Positions 1 to 8,392 of a stretch of DNA of 64,000 nt are shown here, piece by piece; positions within the stretch are counted from its first letter, which is position 1; the number at the start of each line of letters is the position of its first letter. The stretch is from Syntrophales bacterium. GTDB lineage: Bacteria > Desulfobacterota > Syntrophia > Syntrophales > PHBD01. The stretch spans positions 1-64,000 of the forward strand of contig DAOSEM010000011.1 of NCBI GenBank assembly GCA_035363115.1, in the 5' to 3' direction. A model generated the notes under the pieces. That model was given only the letters and a program-made list of their open reading frames with translations. It had not been told where the DNA came from and did not search any database. The translations under genes and the position numbers were made by a program.

Positions 1-88
1 TCGTCACCTCGACGCCCTTCTCGACGGCCACCTGGGCGATCCCCGCCCCCATGGTCCCCGCGCCGATCACACAAAGCTTCCTGATCAT
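1..88 (-). CDS. 3-hydroxyacyl-CoA dehydrogenase, N-terminus only (partial)
   Basis: Only the first ~29 codons lie in the window; the gene runs off the left edge. The product begins MIRKLCVIGAGTMGAGIAQ, the GxGxxG dinucleotide-binding loop typical of 3-hydroxybutyryl/3-hydroxyacyl-CoA dehydrogenases, which oxidise the 3-hydroxyacyl-CoA made by enoyl-CoA hydratase using NAD. I start it at the ATG at 88, because a GGGAAAGG Shine-Dalgarno lies about 11 nt upstream; the ATG at 97 is only 2 nt from it. It follows the enoyl-CoA hydratase gene at 114-881 in the same direction, the next step of beta-oxidation. The family call rests on the Rossmann loop and the context; substrate length cannot be told. 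Confidence 0.75.
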   Translation of the reverse strand, partial: MIRKLCVIGAGTMGAGIAQVAVEKGVEVT

Positions 89-113
89 GGTTCGCATGTC
101 CTTTCCCGTGCCG

Positions 114-881
114 TCATTTCTTTTTGCCGACGAAGGCCTGCATCCCCGCCTTCTGCTCCTGCGTCGAGAAGCACAGGCCGAAGCAGTCGATCTCGAACAT
201 CGACGCCGATTCGAGGTCCATCTGGGTCCCCTTGTTGATGGCCGATTTGATGAGGGTTATCGCCGGAGCGCTCTTGGAGGCGATCTTCTTCGCCAGCTCG
301 ATGGTCTTCGGCAGGAGCTCGTCCGGCGGGTACACCTCGTTGAGGATCCCCAGGTCCAGCGCTTCTTTGGCTCCGATCATGTCGCCCGTGAAGCACATCT
401 GCTTGGCCTTGGTGATGCCGATCATCCGGGCCAGCCGCTGCGTGCCGGCGCTGCCGGGCATGATTCCGATGTTGATCTCCGGGACGGCGAAGCGGGCTTT
501 CTCCGAGGCTGTCCGGAGGTCGCAGGCCAGGGCATACTCCAGGCCGCCGCCCAGGCAGAATCCCTGGATCGCCGCAATCACCGGCTTCTTCAGGTTCCAG
601 ATCCGGTCGATGACCCTCTTGGCCGCCAGGGCATAGTCGCGGGCTCCCATGGAGTCCTTGTCGATCATCTCCTTGATGTCGCCCCCGGCGACGAAGGCCT
701 TGTCGCCCGCCCCTTTCAGGAGGACAACCCGAACCTCCGGGTCGTCCTCGGCCTTCCCGAGAAGCTCGATCAGCTTGAGGTTCACCTCCGTGTTGAGGGC
801 GTTCATCGCCTCCGGACGGTTGAAGGTCAGAAACGCGATAGCTTCCTGCTTTTCATAGAGTACTACTTCCTTGCCGTTCAT
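114..881 (-). CDS. Enoyl-CoA hydratase/isomerase (crotonase family)
   Basis: A full-length 255-aa crotonase-fold protein that would hydrate a 2,3-enoyl-CoA to the 3-hydroxyacyl-CoA. The oxyanion-hole segment (AGGD, residues 65-68) and GGGLEYALACD (111-121) are intact. Two acidic residues, Glu115 and Glu135 (in PEINIGIMPG), have the same 20-residue spacing as the two catalytic glutamates of rat mitochondrial hydratase (144 and 164), so real hydratase activity is likely rather than a divergent crotonase role. It sits between the CoA-transferase gene and the hydroxyacyl-CoA dehydrogenase gene in the operon that starts near 10.2 kb. A 270-bp gap separates it from the CoA-transferase upstream. Substrate is unknown. 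Confidence 0.88.
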   Translation of the reverse strand: MNGKEVVLYEKQEAIAFLTFNRPEAMNALNTEVNLKLIELLGKAEDDPEVRVVLLKGAGDKAFVAGGDIKEMIDKDSMGARDYALAAKRVIDRIWNLKKPVIAAIQGFCLGGGLEYALACDLRTASEKARFAVPEINIGIMPGSAGTQRLARMIGITKAKQMCFTGDMIGAKEALDLGILNEVYPPDELLPKTIELAKKIASKSAPAITLIKSAINKGTQMDLESASMFEIDCFGLCFSTQEQKAGMQAFVGKKK

Positions 882-1050
882 TTTCCTCTGCTCCTCGATC
901 GGCCGCCGGACCCTCGTTCGCGGGCGTTCCCTGCGCCCCGTGTGCCCGTTGCCATTGTTTTCGATAAAACGGATCTGCCGGGGACCCCATGATCCCCGGC
1001 ATTCCCGTCATCCAGTCATTGCTTTTTTCTATATTTTTGCTCCTCCCGCC

Positions 1051-1082
1051 GCCGGTGCGGTCCATCGGGGTCCCGCACCGGC
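1051..1082. other. GC-rich inverted repeat in the 882-1151 gap
   Basis: Arms GCCGGTGCGG (1051-1060) and CCGCACCGGC (1073-1082) form a perfect 10-bp stem with a 12-nt loop, about 70 nt downstream of the CoA-transferase stop on the minus strand. No T-run follows on the minus strand, so it is not a classical intrinsic terminator; it may stabilise or process the operon mRNA. The rest of the gap holds nothing I recognise. Confidence 0.4.
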
Positions 1083-1151
1083 ATTGCGAGGCTGTATTCA
1101 TGCCATTCCGGTCTCTCCCGATTCAGCGTCATTCGGGAGCCGGGAACCGGA

Positions 1152-2513
1152 CTATTTGAACAGCCCTTTTTCCCTGGCGGCCTTGACCAGGTCCTCCTGC
1201 AGGTCCGGATGGGCGACCTTGATCAGGGCCTCCGCCCGCTCGTCGATGGACAGGCCATCCAGGGGACCGGCGATGCCGTTCTCCGTGACGACGTAGTCCA
1301 CGTGGCACGCCAGGGTCCCGACCAGGGCGCCCGGCGAGAGGTTCGGAACGATCCGGCTGATCAGCTTGCCGTCCTTGTCCTTTGTGTAGGAAGCCATGAC
1401 GATGATCATGCGGCCGAAGCGTGAGAGCCTGCATCCCATGGCAAAGTCGGACTGGCCGCCGTACCCGGAGACCATCTTGTTGCCGAGGGTCAGCGACGCC
1501 ACCTGGCCGGCCATGTCGACCTCCAGGGCCCCGTTGATCCCGACCATCTGCTCCTCCTGGCCGATGACCGCCGGGTTGTTCATCACGTCGCCGGGGAAGA
1601 ACTTCACGTCTTCATTGTTCTTCACGAAATCGAAGAGGTCCTTCACCGGGCCGATGAAGCTGGCGGACATCTCGCCCGGCCGGAAGGTCTTGTATTTCCC
1701 GGTCAGGATTCCCTTCTCCTGCCACAGCGGCGCGCCCGTCGGGAGCATCTCCGTGAACAGCCCCAGGTCCTTCAGGTCCGAGTGGGCAATGAGGTCGGAG
1801 ATCAGCATGGGAACCGCGCCGATCCCGATCTGGATGGAGTCGCGGTCCCTCAGGAGGCTGACCACGGACGCGGCCATCTTGTGGTGTATGTCTTTCGGGG
1901 CCGCCGCCGGAAAAGCGGGAAGCGCCGATGAATTCTCCACGAAGTGGGTGAACTTGGAGATGTGCAGCTTGGTGTCCCCGCAGGCCGGGATGTACTGGTC
2001 GTTGACTTCGCCGATGAGGACCCGGGGACCGCCGACAAATCCTTTCGAGGTGGCCTGTCCCTCGAGGAGCGCCCGGGAAAACATGCAGTCGGGGCCGATA
2101 TTGACGAAGCCGTCCTTGTCCGGAGGCGTCACCATGGCGACGATGACGTCGGGTTTGCGGTAATAGGTCCACTGCTTCAGCGAGCTGAAAACGGTGACCG
2201 GGGCGTACGGGCCGTAACCCAGCCCCTGGAACTGCGACAGGATGAAGGGCGTTCCCGTGAAGCCGGAGGTGATTTTGAAGGTCTGGCGGTATTCCGGCTG
2301 GAACATCTTGTAGGGCCGGGTCGCCAGGTTCCACCGCCATTCGATGTTCTGGAGCTCGTCCTTCCGGTCGGCGATGGCGTCCGGGATCAGGGTGCTCGGC
2401 TGGCCGAGGCACAGGGGGGTCATGATGAAATCGTCGTCACAGACCGCGCGGGCGGCCGCTTCCGCCGTGGTGAGCTTTTTATTGTACTGGTAAAGCCATT
2501 CCGTTTTATACAT
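1152..2513 (-). CDS. Acetyl-CoA hydrolase/transferase family CoA-transferase
   Basis: A 453-aa single-chain CoA-transferase of the acetyl-CoA hydrolase / 4-hydroxybutyrate CoA-transferase (Cat1/Cat2) type. Family marks include SIQIGIGAVP (226-235), GLFTEM with the expected catalytic Glu255 that carries the glutamyl-CoA thioester, and the C-terminal GGQSDFAMG glycine-rich segment. Such enzymes swap CoA between acetyl-CoA and another acid, activating a substrate or releasing a product without ATP. An AGAGGGAGA ribosome site lies upstream of the ATG at 2513. It lies between the FAD oxidoreductase and enoyl-CoA hydratase genes, so it probably activates the operon's substrate or removes its product. 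Which acid is used cannot be read from the sequence. Confidence 0.85.
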   Translation of the reverse strand: MYKTEWLYQYNKKLTTAEAAARAVCDDDFIMTPLCLGQPSTLIPDAIADRKDELQNIEWRWNLATRPYKMFQPEYRQTFKITSGFTGTPFILSQFQGLGYGPYAPVTVFSSLKQWTYYRKPDVIVAMVTPPDKDGFVNIGPDCMFSRALLEGQATSKGFVGGPRVLIGEVNDQYIPACGDTKLHISKFTHFVENSSALPAFPAAAPKDIHHKMAASVVSLLRDRDSIQIGIGAVPMLISDLIAHSDLKDLGLFTEMLPTGAPLWQEKGILTGKYKTFRPGEMSASFIGPVKDLFDFVKNNEDVKFFPGDVMNNPAVIGQEEQMVGINGALEVDMAGQVASLTLGNKMVSGYGGQSDFAMGCRLSRFGRMIIVMASYTKDKDGKLISRIVPNLSPGALVGTLACHVDYVVTENGIAGPLDGLSIDERAEALIKVAHPDLQEDLVKAAREKGLFK

Positions 2514-2538
2514 TTATTGATCTCCCTCTTATTGATCT

Positions 2539-2550
2539 GGTTGCGCAACC
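2539..2550. promoter_or_regulatory. Perfect 12-bp palindrome GGTTGCGCAACC
   Basis: A self-complementary 12-mer about 30 nt upstream of the CoA-transferase start, in the 197-bp gap after the FAD oxidoreductase gene. It could be an operator or a chance palindrome in GC-rich DNA. No matching copy was noticed elsewhere in the window. Confidence 0.2.
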
Positions 2551-2710
2551 ATCTCTGCATCAGAAAACGGTTTTTTCGTTTCCGCAATGACCGCCGCGGA
2601 GGCCCCGGACCGATACCGACCGGGGACTCCGTCTGTATCTGCCGTTCAGACGTTTCACCTCCTTTCGCCGTTCGGGTACAGCGGAACGGCACGAGGTCCG
2701 CCCGTGCTTA

Positions 2711-4108
2711 CTACTTCAGTTCCTTCAGGATCAGGTCCGCACACTTCATGCCGCTCAGGGCCGCGCTGTTGATGGCCAGGCCGCGTCCCTGATAGGTGTC
2801 GCCGGCAAAGTAGAGGTTCGGGATCCCCGGGGCCACGAGGCCCGGCTTGTAATTGCCCACGAGGCCGGGCTGGCGGGCCAGGCCGTCGCATCCGTCGACA
2901 TAGTAGGGGAACTTCCACTCCACCTTGTTCTCGATGCCGGGGAACATGTCCTTCAGGTCCTCCCAGTGGGCCGCCAGGAGCCGCTCCCGCAGGAACTTGT
3001 CCGAGGCCTCGGCATGCTCCACCACCATGTCCGTGTGGACGACCTGCTTCCCCGGGGGGGCGACGTCGGGGGAGAAGTTGGAGGCCGGGAAGCCCTGGAA
3101 GGGGAAGCCCGCATGCTTCGTCTTGAGGGCCGACATGAAGCATTTCCGCTTCGGGTCCACGATGGGCTCCGAAAGCCCCAGCATGAAGCCGATCAGCCCC
3201 GTCACTTCGTGCTGGATGTCGGTGATCCGCTTCACCCACCAGCGGGGCAGCGGCGAGCTTGCCGGGTTGAAATCGAGGATATTCGACAGCTTGTAGATGG
3301 GCAGGGCGCAGACCACCCGGTCGGCCCGGATCGTCTCGGTCTCGAAGATCCGGTACTCCTCTTCGTAGATGTGGCGCTTCGCCGGGATCCGGACGCCCAC
3401 GGCCCGCTTGTTCTCGATGACCACTTCCTGGACGTCGCAGTTCAGCTTGATCTCCCCGCCGTTTTCCCGGATGACCTCCGCGAGCCCGCGGGTGATTCCT
3501 TCCATGCCCTCGATGGGATAGCTGGCCTGCAGGGCCTGGCGGGTCTTCAGCAGGTTGTCCCGGGCGATGTAAAGCACCTCTCCGGCGGCCATGTCGATGG
3601 CGTGGGGGATCGTGGTCATGATCATGCCCAGGTCGGTGAACAGCTCGCGCACCGGCGCCTGCGGCACGTTCTCCATGAGCCACTCCTCCAGGGAGCGGTT
3701 GTCCCAGGCCTCGATCTCGGTGTCCTTCAGGGTGGCAATCTTCTGCATCAGGTCCCGGAAGGCGATCTTGTCCTCCTTCGACATGGGAACCAGCTCCGCC
3801 ACGCTGACGAACTTCTCGCCGTTCCAGATGTCCACGGTGTCGCTGAACGGCGCCCACTGCACGGTCTTTCCGACCCGGTTGTTCAGGGCGTTGCAGCTGG
3901 ACTTTTCACCCAGCTCCACCATGTGGAGGCCGATCTCCACCCGCCACCCCTTTCCTGGGTAGCCGTCGTAACTCATCATCCGTCCGCCGAACTTGGGGAA
4001 ACGGTCCAGGAGCAGAACCTTCTGCTTTCCCTCCTTCGCCAGGATCGCCCCGACGCCCAGGCCGGCGATACCGGCGCCTACCACGATCACATCGTAAGAA
4101 TTCGCCAT
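2711..4108 (-). CDS. FAD-dependent oxidoreductase (phytoene desaturase/amine oxidase-like)
   Basis: A 465-aa flavoprotein. The start is the ATG at 4108 (MANSYDVIVVGAG), chosen because the FAD-binding GAGIAGLG loop follows at once and AGGAAGAGGAG lies just upstream; the frame stays open further upstream but that part looks non-coding. The N-terminal beta-alpha-beta FAD motif is followed by GGRMMS, and the C-terminus has the second FAD contact (YFAGDTYQGRG) seen in phytoene dehydrogenase-like and amine oxidase-like proteins. There is no signal peptide. It sits inside a beta-oxidation-type operon between the 36-aa protein and a CoA-transferase, so a role in oxidising or reducing the pathway's CoA ester or a cyclic substrate is possible but unproven. 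Confidence 0.75.
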   Translation of the reverse strand: MANSYDVIVVGAGIAGLGVGAILAKEGKQKVLLLDRFPKFGGRMMSYDGYPGKGWRVEIGLHMVELGEKSSCNALNNRVGKTVQWAPFSDTVDIWNGEKFVSVAELVPMSKEDKIAFRDLMQKIATLKDTEIEAWDNRSLEEWLMENVPQAPVRELFTDLGMIMTTIPHAIDMAAGEVLYIARDNLLKTRQALQASYPIEGMEGITRGLAEVIRENGGEIKLNCDVQEVVIENKRAVGVRIPAKRHIYEEEYRIFETETIRADRVVCALPIYKLSNILDFNPASSPLPRWWVKRITDIQHEVTGLIGFMLGLSEPIVDPKRKCFMSALKTKHAGFPFQGFPASNFSPDVAPPGKQVVHTDMVVEHAEASDKFLRERLLAAHWEDLKDMFPGIENKVEWKFPYYVDGCDGLARQPGLVGNYKPGLVAPGIPNLYFAGDTYQGRGLAINSAALSGMKCADLILKELK

Positions 4109-4187
4109 CTCCTCTTCCTTTCTGTTGATATCGTCCCGCCGCCGTCCGTCTCCGGTACGGACGGCGCGGGAAATCGTTGTTTCGGAT

Positions 4188-4298
4188 TTACGCCACCGGC
4201 GGCCGCAGGTCCACGACCCGGAACTCGTTCCGGGACCGGTACAGAAACTTCCCGAACTCACTGACATTCTTCGGCTTCTTCGGATAATCGGCCATCAT
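4188..4298 (-). CDS. Small 36-aa conserved-looking protein, unknown function
   Basis: A short reading frame from tandem ATGs (4298 and 4295) to TAA at 4188, preceded by a very strong ribosome site (AAAGGAGGGAGC). The product is basic and aromatic-rich: it begins MMADYPKKPKNVSEFGKFL and ends VVDLRPPVA. No membrane segment, signal or cysteine is present. It lies in the gap between the acyl-CoA dehydrogenase and FAD oxidoreductase genes and is co-directional with both. The good ribosome site and in-operon position argue that it is translated. I do not recognise a family. It could be a small partner subunit of the flavoprotein whose gene follows, or a remnant of a longer gene. Confidence 0.5.
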   Translation of the reverse strand: MMADYPKKPKNVSEFGKFLYRSRNEFRVVDLRPPVA

Positions 4299-4381
4299 GC
4301 TCCCTCCTTTTGGGGTATTCGGGCCCCCGGATCGGGGGCCCGGTCGGTTATCTGGAAAAACCTTCTTGCTTCTTGAGACAC

Positions 4382-5518
4382 TCAGATGGTCCGGCTGATG
4401 ATCTCCTTCATGATTTCCGTTGTCCCGCCTCCGATGCTGAGGATCCGCGAATCGCGGTACAGCCGCTCGACGACGTATTCCCGTGCGTATCCGTAGCCGC
4501 CGTGGATCTGAACGGCATCGAAGACCACCTTGTCGCAGACCTCGCAGGAGAAGTTCTTGCCCATGGAGACCTCCCGCATGACGTCCATACCCGCCTCCAT
4601 CCGGGCGGCCACGCGGTAGTTGTACTCCTTGGCGATCTCCACCTTGGTCGCCATGTCCACCAGCTTGTGGCGGATGACCTGGAAGCCCGTCAGGGTCGTC
4701 CCGAAGGCCTCCCGGGCCTTGGCGTACTTGATGGATTCTTCCAGGGCCAGCTGGGCCGTGGCATGGGCCTGAACGGACAGGGAGAGGCGCTCGTTCTGGA
4801 AGTTGATCATGATCCCCTTGAATCCCTCGCCTTCCTTTCCGATGATGTTCTTCGCCGGAACCCGGCAGTCCACGAAGCTCAGCTCGCCCGTGTCGGAGCT
4901 GTGCCAGCCCATCTTGTGAATCTTCTTGGAAACGCTGAAACCCGGCGTGGAGGTGTCGATCAGGAGAAGGCTCACGCCCTTCGGCCCGGGTCCGCCCGTC
5001 CGCACCGCCGTGGTGACGAAATTCGCCCGGCAGCCGCTGGTGATGAAGGTCTTCGCCCCGTTGACAATGTAGGAATCCCCGTCCAGGACGGCCCGGGTCC
5101 GGAGACTCGCCACGTCCGACCCGGCGTTCGGCTCGGTGATCCCCAGGGAAGCCACTTTTTCACCCCTCAGAACAGGAGCCAGAACCTGCTGCCTCATCTC
5201 CTCCGTGCCCAGGTTCCGGACCGGCGGCATGGCGATGGTATGGCTGTAGAGGCCGCAATATAACCCGGAGGCCCCGCTGTGGCGGATGAACTCCTCGATG
5301 AAGGCGACCACCATGAACTTGTCACAGGGTACACCGCCGTACTCCTCCGGGTACTCGAGTCCCAGGAAGCCCGCATCTGCGGTTTTCTTGTACAGTTCCA
5401 GGGGAAACTCTTCCTTTTCCTCCCACTCCTCTACATGGGGCTTGATCTCCTTCTCCACGAACTTGCGGACGCTGTCCCTGAAAATCCTGTGATCCTCGCT
5501 GAAATACTCCTGGTACAT
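4382..5518 (-). CDS. Acyl-CoA dehydrogenase
   Basis: A 378-aa flavoprotein of normal family length. It has the N-terminal helical domain, the middle beta domain with the FAD/substrate stretch SLGITEPNAGSD, and the C-terminal helical domain with QIHGGYGYAREY. The likely catalytic base is the Glu in GGGTTEIMKEI close to the C-terminus. It would make a 2,3-double bond in an acyl-CoA and pass electrons to an electron-transfer flavoprotein. It follows a DUF35/thiolase-fold gene block after a 24-bp gap and precedes the 36-aa protein. The electron acceptor could be the EtfAB encoded at 57.3-59.0 kb, though that is in another transcription unit. Chain length is unknown. Confidence 0.9.
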   Translation of the reverse strand: MYQEYFSEDHRIFRDSVRKFVEKEIKPHVEEWEEKEEFPLELYKKTADAGFLGLEYPEEYGGVPCDKFMVVAFIEEFIRHSGASGLYCGLYSHTIAMPPVRNLGTEEMRQQVLAPVLRGEKVASLGITEPNAGSDVASLRTRAVLDGDSYIVNGAKTFITSGCRANFVTTAVRTGGPGPKGVSLLLIDTSTPGFSVSKKIHKMGWHSSDTGELSFVDCRVPAKNIIGKEGEGFKGIMINFQNERLSLSVQAHATAQLALEESIKYAKAREAFGTTLTGFQVIRHKLVDMATKVEIAKEYNYRVAARMEAGMDVMREVSMGKNFSCEVCDKVVFDAVQIHGGYGYAREYVVERLYRDSRILSIGGGTTEIMKEIISRTI

Positions 5519-5542
5519 TGAACGACCTCCCCTTGTCTGATT

Positions 5543-6022
5543 TCACCTGATGATCTCGAAGTACTTGACGTCCTGGGTGTTTCCCTGCATCTCCGCGGGG
5601 TCCTTGAAGACCGCCCGGACCTTCATGCCCACCTTGATCTTCTCCAGGTCCGTCTCGTTGATCAGGTGCGAAAAAATGTTGTCCGCCCCGTCCAGCTGGA
5701 TGTACCCGTAGGTGTACGGGATCGGACGCTGCTTCCCCGTGTTCGGGTCGATGAACGGGTAGTTCACCACCGAAAAGGCCGTGATCACCCCCGTGTCCGA
5801 CAGCGGAACCAGCTCCGTCAGCTCCCGGAAGCACGGTCCGCACACCCGCCGCGGAGGCACGTACACCAGCCCGCAGCCGGGGCACCTGATCCCCGTGAAC
5901 CGCCGGTTCTTCCTGATCTCCTGGAAAAATACGCTCCCGTACAGCCCGATCGACCACTCGTACGGCATCGCATGGGTAAACATCACCTGGAGCGGCTCGC
6001 TCGCTTTGTTTTCCGTTGACAT
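5543..6022 (-). CDS. DUF35 zinc-ribbon/OB-fold protein, partner of thiolase-fold enzyme (copy 1)
   Basis: A 159-aa DUF35 protein with a rubredoxin-like zinc ribbon (Cys47, Cys50, Cys61, Cys64: CPGC and CGPC) followed by an OB-fold. DUF35 proteins bind thiolase-superfamily enzymes and help seat the CoA substrate, as in archaeal acetoacetyl-CoA thiolase/HMG-CoA synthase, BbsA with BbsB, and the ChsH2 domain with the steroid aldolase Ltp2. Its gene begins 16 bp after the stop of the thiolase-fold gene at 6039-7199, which is probably its partner. A second DUF35 protein with the same cysteine positions is encoded at 8516-8971. The fold assignment is firm; the exact partner is inferred from position. 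Confidence 0.85.
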   Translation of the reverse strand: MSTENKASEPLQVMFTHAMPYEWSIGLYGSVFFQEIRKNRRFTGIRCPGCGLVYVPPRRVCGPCFRELTELVPLSDTGVITAFSVVNYPFIDPNTGKQRPIPYTYGYIQLDGADNIFSHLINETDLEKIKVGMKVRAVFKDPAEMQGNTQDVKYFEIIR

Positions 6023-6038
6023 GGCTCCTCCTCTATCC

Positions 6039-7199
6039 TTACGGCTTCTCCGAGCTCAGGATGACCACGTCCGACCAGAAGCAGCCTCCGAAGCCCGTCG
6101 CCAGCGCGTTCCGGACGTCCGGAACCTGACGCTGGCCGCCCTTGCCCATCACCTGAATCGCCGCCTCGGCCACCCGGAGCAGCGCCGTCGCACCAATGCA
6201 GTTCGTCGAGATCACGCCCCCCGAGGGGTTGACCGGCAGCTTCCCGCCCATGTGCGTGTTCCCCTCCCCCACAAACTTCGGGGCCTCCCCGCGGCCGCAG
6301 AACCCGATGTCCTCGATCCACTTCAGCCCCGCCCACGTGTAGGGAAGGTACAACTCCGCCACGTCGATCTCCTCCACGGGATTGGTGATCCCCGCCTGGG
6401 AATACGCGTCCTGAGCCGCCCGCTGCATCGACACCAGCCCCTTCGTGTAGTCCGTCGAGTCCCCGAACCACGTGTACGTGTGCCGAACCGCCGCCGCCTT
6501 GAACCACGCCGGCGTCTTCGTCATCTTCTGGGCCGTCCCGTCCACCGCCAGCACGCAGGCGCACGCCCCGTCGCTCCGCGGGCAGATGTCCCCCAGCTTG
6601 ATCGGGTACGCCAGCATCGGCGACGCCATGATGTCCGACACCGTCAGCGGCCGACGCAGGTGCGCGTACGGATTGTTCATCGCGTGGTTCCGGTCCCGCT
6701 CCCCAACCAGGGCCGCGTCCTCCTGCCGCGCCCCGTACTGCTCCATGTACGCCGTCGCCTCCGTCGCCAGGCTCGGGATCGCCCCGGAATACGAAAACCG
6801 GTCCCAGATCGCGTCCGAACACGTGATGATCGCACCCGTCGTGTCGCTCTCCGAGTTCTTCTCGAATCCGATCGCCAGCACCCGGTCGAACAGTCCCGAC
6901 GCCACGTGGTAATACGCCGCAATCGCCACCGTCGCGCCCGTCGTCCCGCCCGTCGAAACCTTCATGACCGGTTTCATATACGCCCCGGAGCCCTCCACGC
7001 TGTATGTGTCCACCGCGTTGATCGACTCGAAGTGATCCATGTTCCCGATCACGATGGCGTCAATCTCCCGGATCGTGATCCCCGCATCCAGAAGCGCCGC
7101 GTCCACCGCCTCCTTGATCATCTCCTTCGACGTCACGTCCGGACGGTGGCTCTTGTGATAGGTCTGTCCCGTTCCTACGATCGCTACTCTTCTTCCCAT
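6039..7199 (-). CDS. Thiolase-fold protein lacking the catalytic Cys and His (SCP2/Ltp2-like, copy A)
   Basis: A 386-aa thiolase-superfamily protein resembling the SCP2-thiolase branch (start MGRRVAIVGTGQTY; VNPSGG near the C-terminus). Where thiolases carry the nucleophilic Cys (as in ACASG), this protein reads KVSTGG, with Val81/Ser82, and the usual GHP histidine motif after NPSGG is replaced by TNC. Ordinary Claisen thiolysis through a cysteine is therefore unlikely. The best known precedent is the Ltp2-DUF35 aldolase of steroid side-chain breakdown, a thiolase fold without thiolase chemistry. It lies 8 bp after the other thiolase-fold gene and directly before a DUF35 gene. Retro-aldol cleavage, or a structural role beside copy B, are the options I see. 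Confidence 0.75.
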   Translation of the reverse strand: MGRRVAIVGTGQTYHKSHRPDVTSKEMIKEAVDAALLDAGITIREIDAIVIGNMDHFESINAVDTYSVEGSGAYMKPVMKVSTGGTTGATVAIAAYYHVASGLFDRVLAIGFEKNSESDTTGAIITCSDAIWDRFSYSGAIPSLATEATAYMEQYGARQEDAALVGERDRNHAMNNPYAHLRRPLTVSDIMASPMLAYPIKLGDICPRSDGACACVLAVDGTAQKMTKTPAWFKAAAVRHTYTWFGDSTDYTKGLVSMQRAAQDAYSQAGITNPVEEIDVAELYLPYTWAGLKWIEDIGFCGRGEAPKFVGEGNTHMGGKLPVNPSGGVISTNCIGATALLRVAEAAIQVMGKGGQRQVPDVRNALATGFGGCFWSDVVILSSEKP

Positions 7200-7207
7200 G
7201 GCTCACC

Positions 7208-8350
7208 TCACTGCTTCCCGCTGACGATCCACACGCACTGGCTCTGCCCGCAGGGTCCGTGATACCCCTGCGCCAGCGCCGTCTCCGCGCCCGGTACCTG
7301 CCGCGCTCCCGCCTCGCCCCGAACCTGCAGCGACGCCTCGATCAGGCGGGCCAGGCCCGCCACCAGGATCGGGTTCGCCGACAGCGCGCCGCCCGACGGA
7401 TTCACCGGCAGCTTCCCGCCCATCGCCGTCACGCCCCGGACCGCCAGCTTCGCGCCGGCCCCGGCCCCGCAAATCCCGAGACCCTCCAGCCACAAGGGCT
7501 CCATGTAGCCGAACGGCTCCAGGACCTCCGCCACGTCGATCTCCTCCAGCGGATTCGCGATCCCCGCCATGGCGTACGCCCGCTTCGCCGCCTCCTTCAG
7601 CGCCACCGGGTCCGCCAGGTCCCTGTCCCCCAGAAGGTAGTCCTCGCAGCAGTGCGCAACCCCCTTGATCCACACCGGTTTCGCCTTCGCCTTCGCCGCC
7701 ACCGACTCGTTCGCGATGATGATCGCCGCCGCCCCGTCGCTCACCGGGCAGCAGTCCAGAAGCTTCAGCGGATCCGCGATCTTCCGTGACCGCAGCACGT
7801 CCTCCACCGTGATCGACAAAGGCAGCTGCGCATACGGATTGTTCCGCGCGTTCCCGTGGTTCTTCACCGACACCGCGGCAATCTCCTCCTCCGTGATCCC
7901 GTACCGGCTCATGTACGCGCTCGCCTGCAGCGCCGACGATGAGATCGCGTCGATCCCCAGGTGGCGCTGGAAGATCGGGTCGAACATCCCGTTCGTCGTG
8001 ACCGGAACGCTCCCCTCGCTCCCCTTGTAGTGCGCCACCACAATCGTCGCCTGGTACCCCGACAACACCCGCATCAATCCGTAAAACGCCCCGAACGTCC
8101 CGTCCCCCGACACCGTCGAGATGTTCTTGTCCTGGCCGCCCGAGGCATCCCCGACGGCCATCCCCGAGATCGTCCGGCCGTCGTAAAAATCGTTCGAGAC
8201 CGTCACCACGCTGTCGATGTCGTCGATCGTCAGACCCGCATCCTCCAGCGCTCCCCGCGTCACGTCAAACACCATGTCCGCGAAGATCCGGTCCTTCTTC
8301 CTCCGCTCGTATCTCGTCTGCGCCATGCCGACGATTGCCGTTTTCTGCAT
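7208..8350 (-). CDS. Thiolase-fold protein lacking the catalytic Cys and His (SCP2/Ltp2-like, copy B)
   Basis: A 380-aa relative of the adjacent thiolase-fold protein, with the same N-terminal AIVGMAQT strand and KLPVNPSGG motif. The nucleophile region reads NISTVSGDGTFG (76-87), with Thr79/Val80 where Cys is expected, and the GHP motif is replaced by SANP. Both usual catalytic residues are therefore missing, as in copy A. The two tandem genes, flanked by one DUF35 gene on each side, suggest a heteromeric thiolase-fold/DUF35 complex or two separate enzyme pairs. The product could be a C-C lyase acting on a beta-hydroxy- or beta-oxoacyl-CoA. A repeat element separates this gene from its upstream DUF35 gene. 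Confidence 0.75.
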   Translation of the reverse strand: MQKTAIVGMAQTRYERRKKDRIFADMVFDVTRGALEDAGLTIDDIDSVVTVSNDFYDGRTISGMAVGDASGGQDKNISTVSGDGTFGAFYGLMRVLSGYQATIVVAHYKGSEGSVPVTTNGMFDPIFQRHLGIDAISSSALQASAYMSRYGITEEEIAAVSVKNHGNARNNPYAQLPLSITVEDVLRSRKIADPLKLLDCCPVSDGAAAIIIANESVAAKAKAKPVWIKGVAHCCEDYLLGDRDLADPVALKEAAKRAYAMAGIANPLEEIDVAEVLEPFGYMEPLWLEGLGICGAGAGAKLAVRGVTAMGGKLPVNPSGGALSANPILVAGLARLIEASLQVRGEAGARQVPGAETALAQGYHGPCGQSQCVWIVSGKQ

Positions 8351-8392
8351 GTTCGTCCCTCGCTCTGTCTTCTCCGCCTGGGTAGTTGCGAT

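Noticed and set aside
1051..1082. Intrinsic terminator after the CoA-transferase
   Set aside because: A good stem, but no T-run on the minus strand, so listed only as an inverted repeat.
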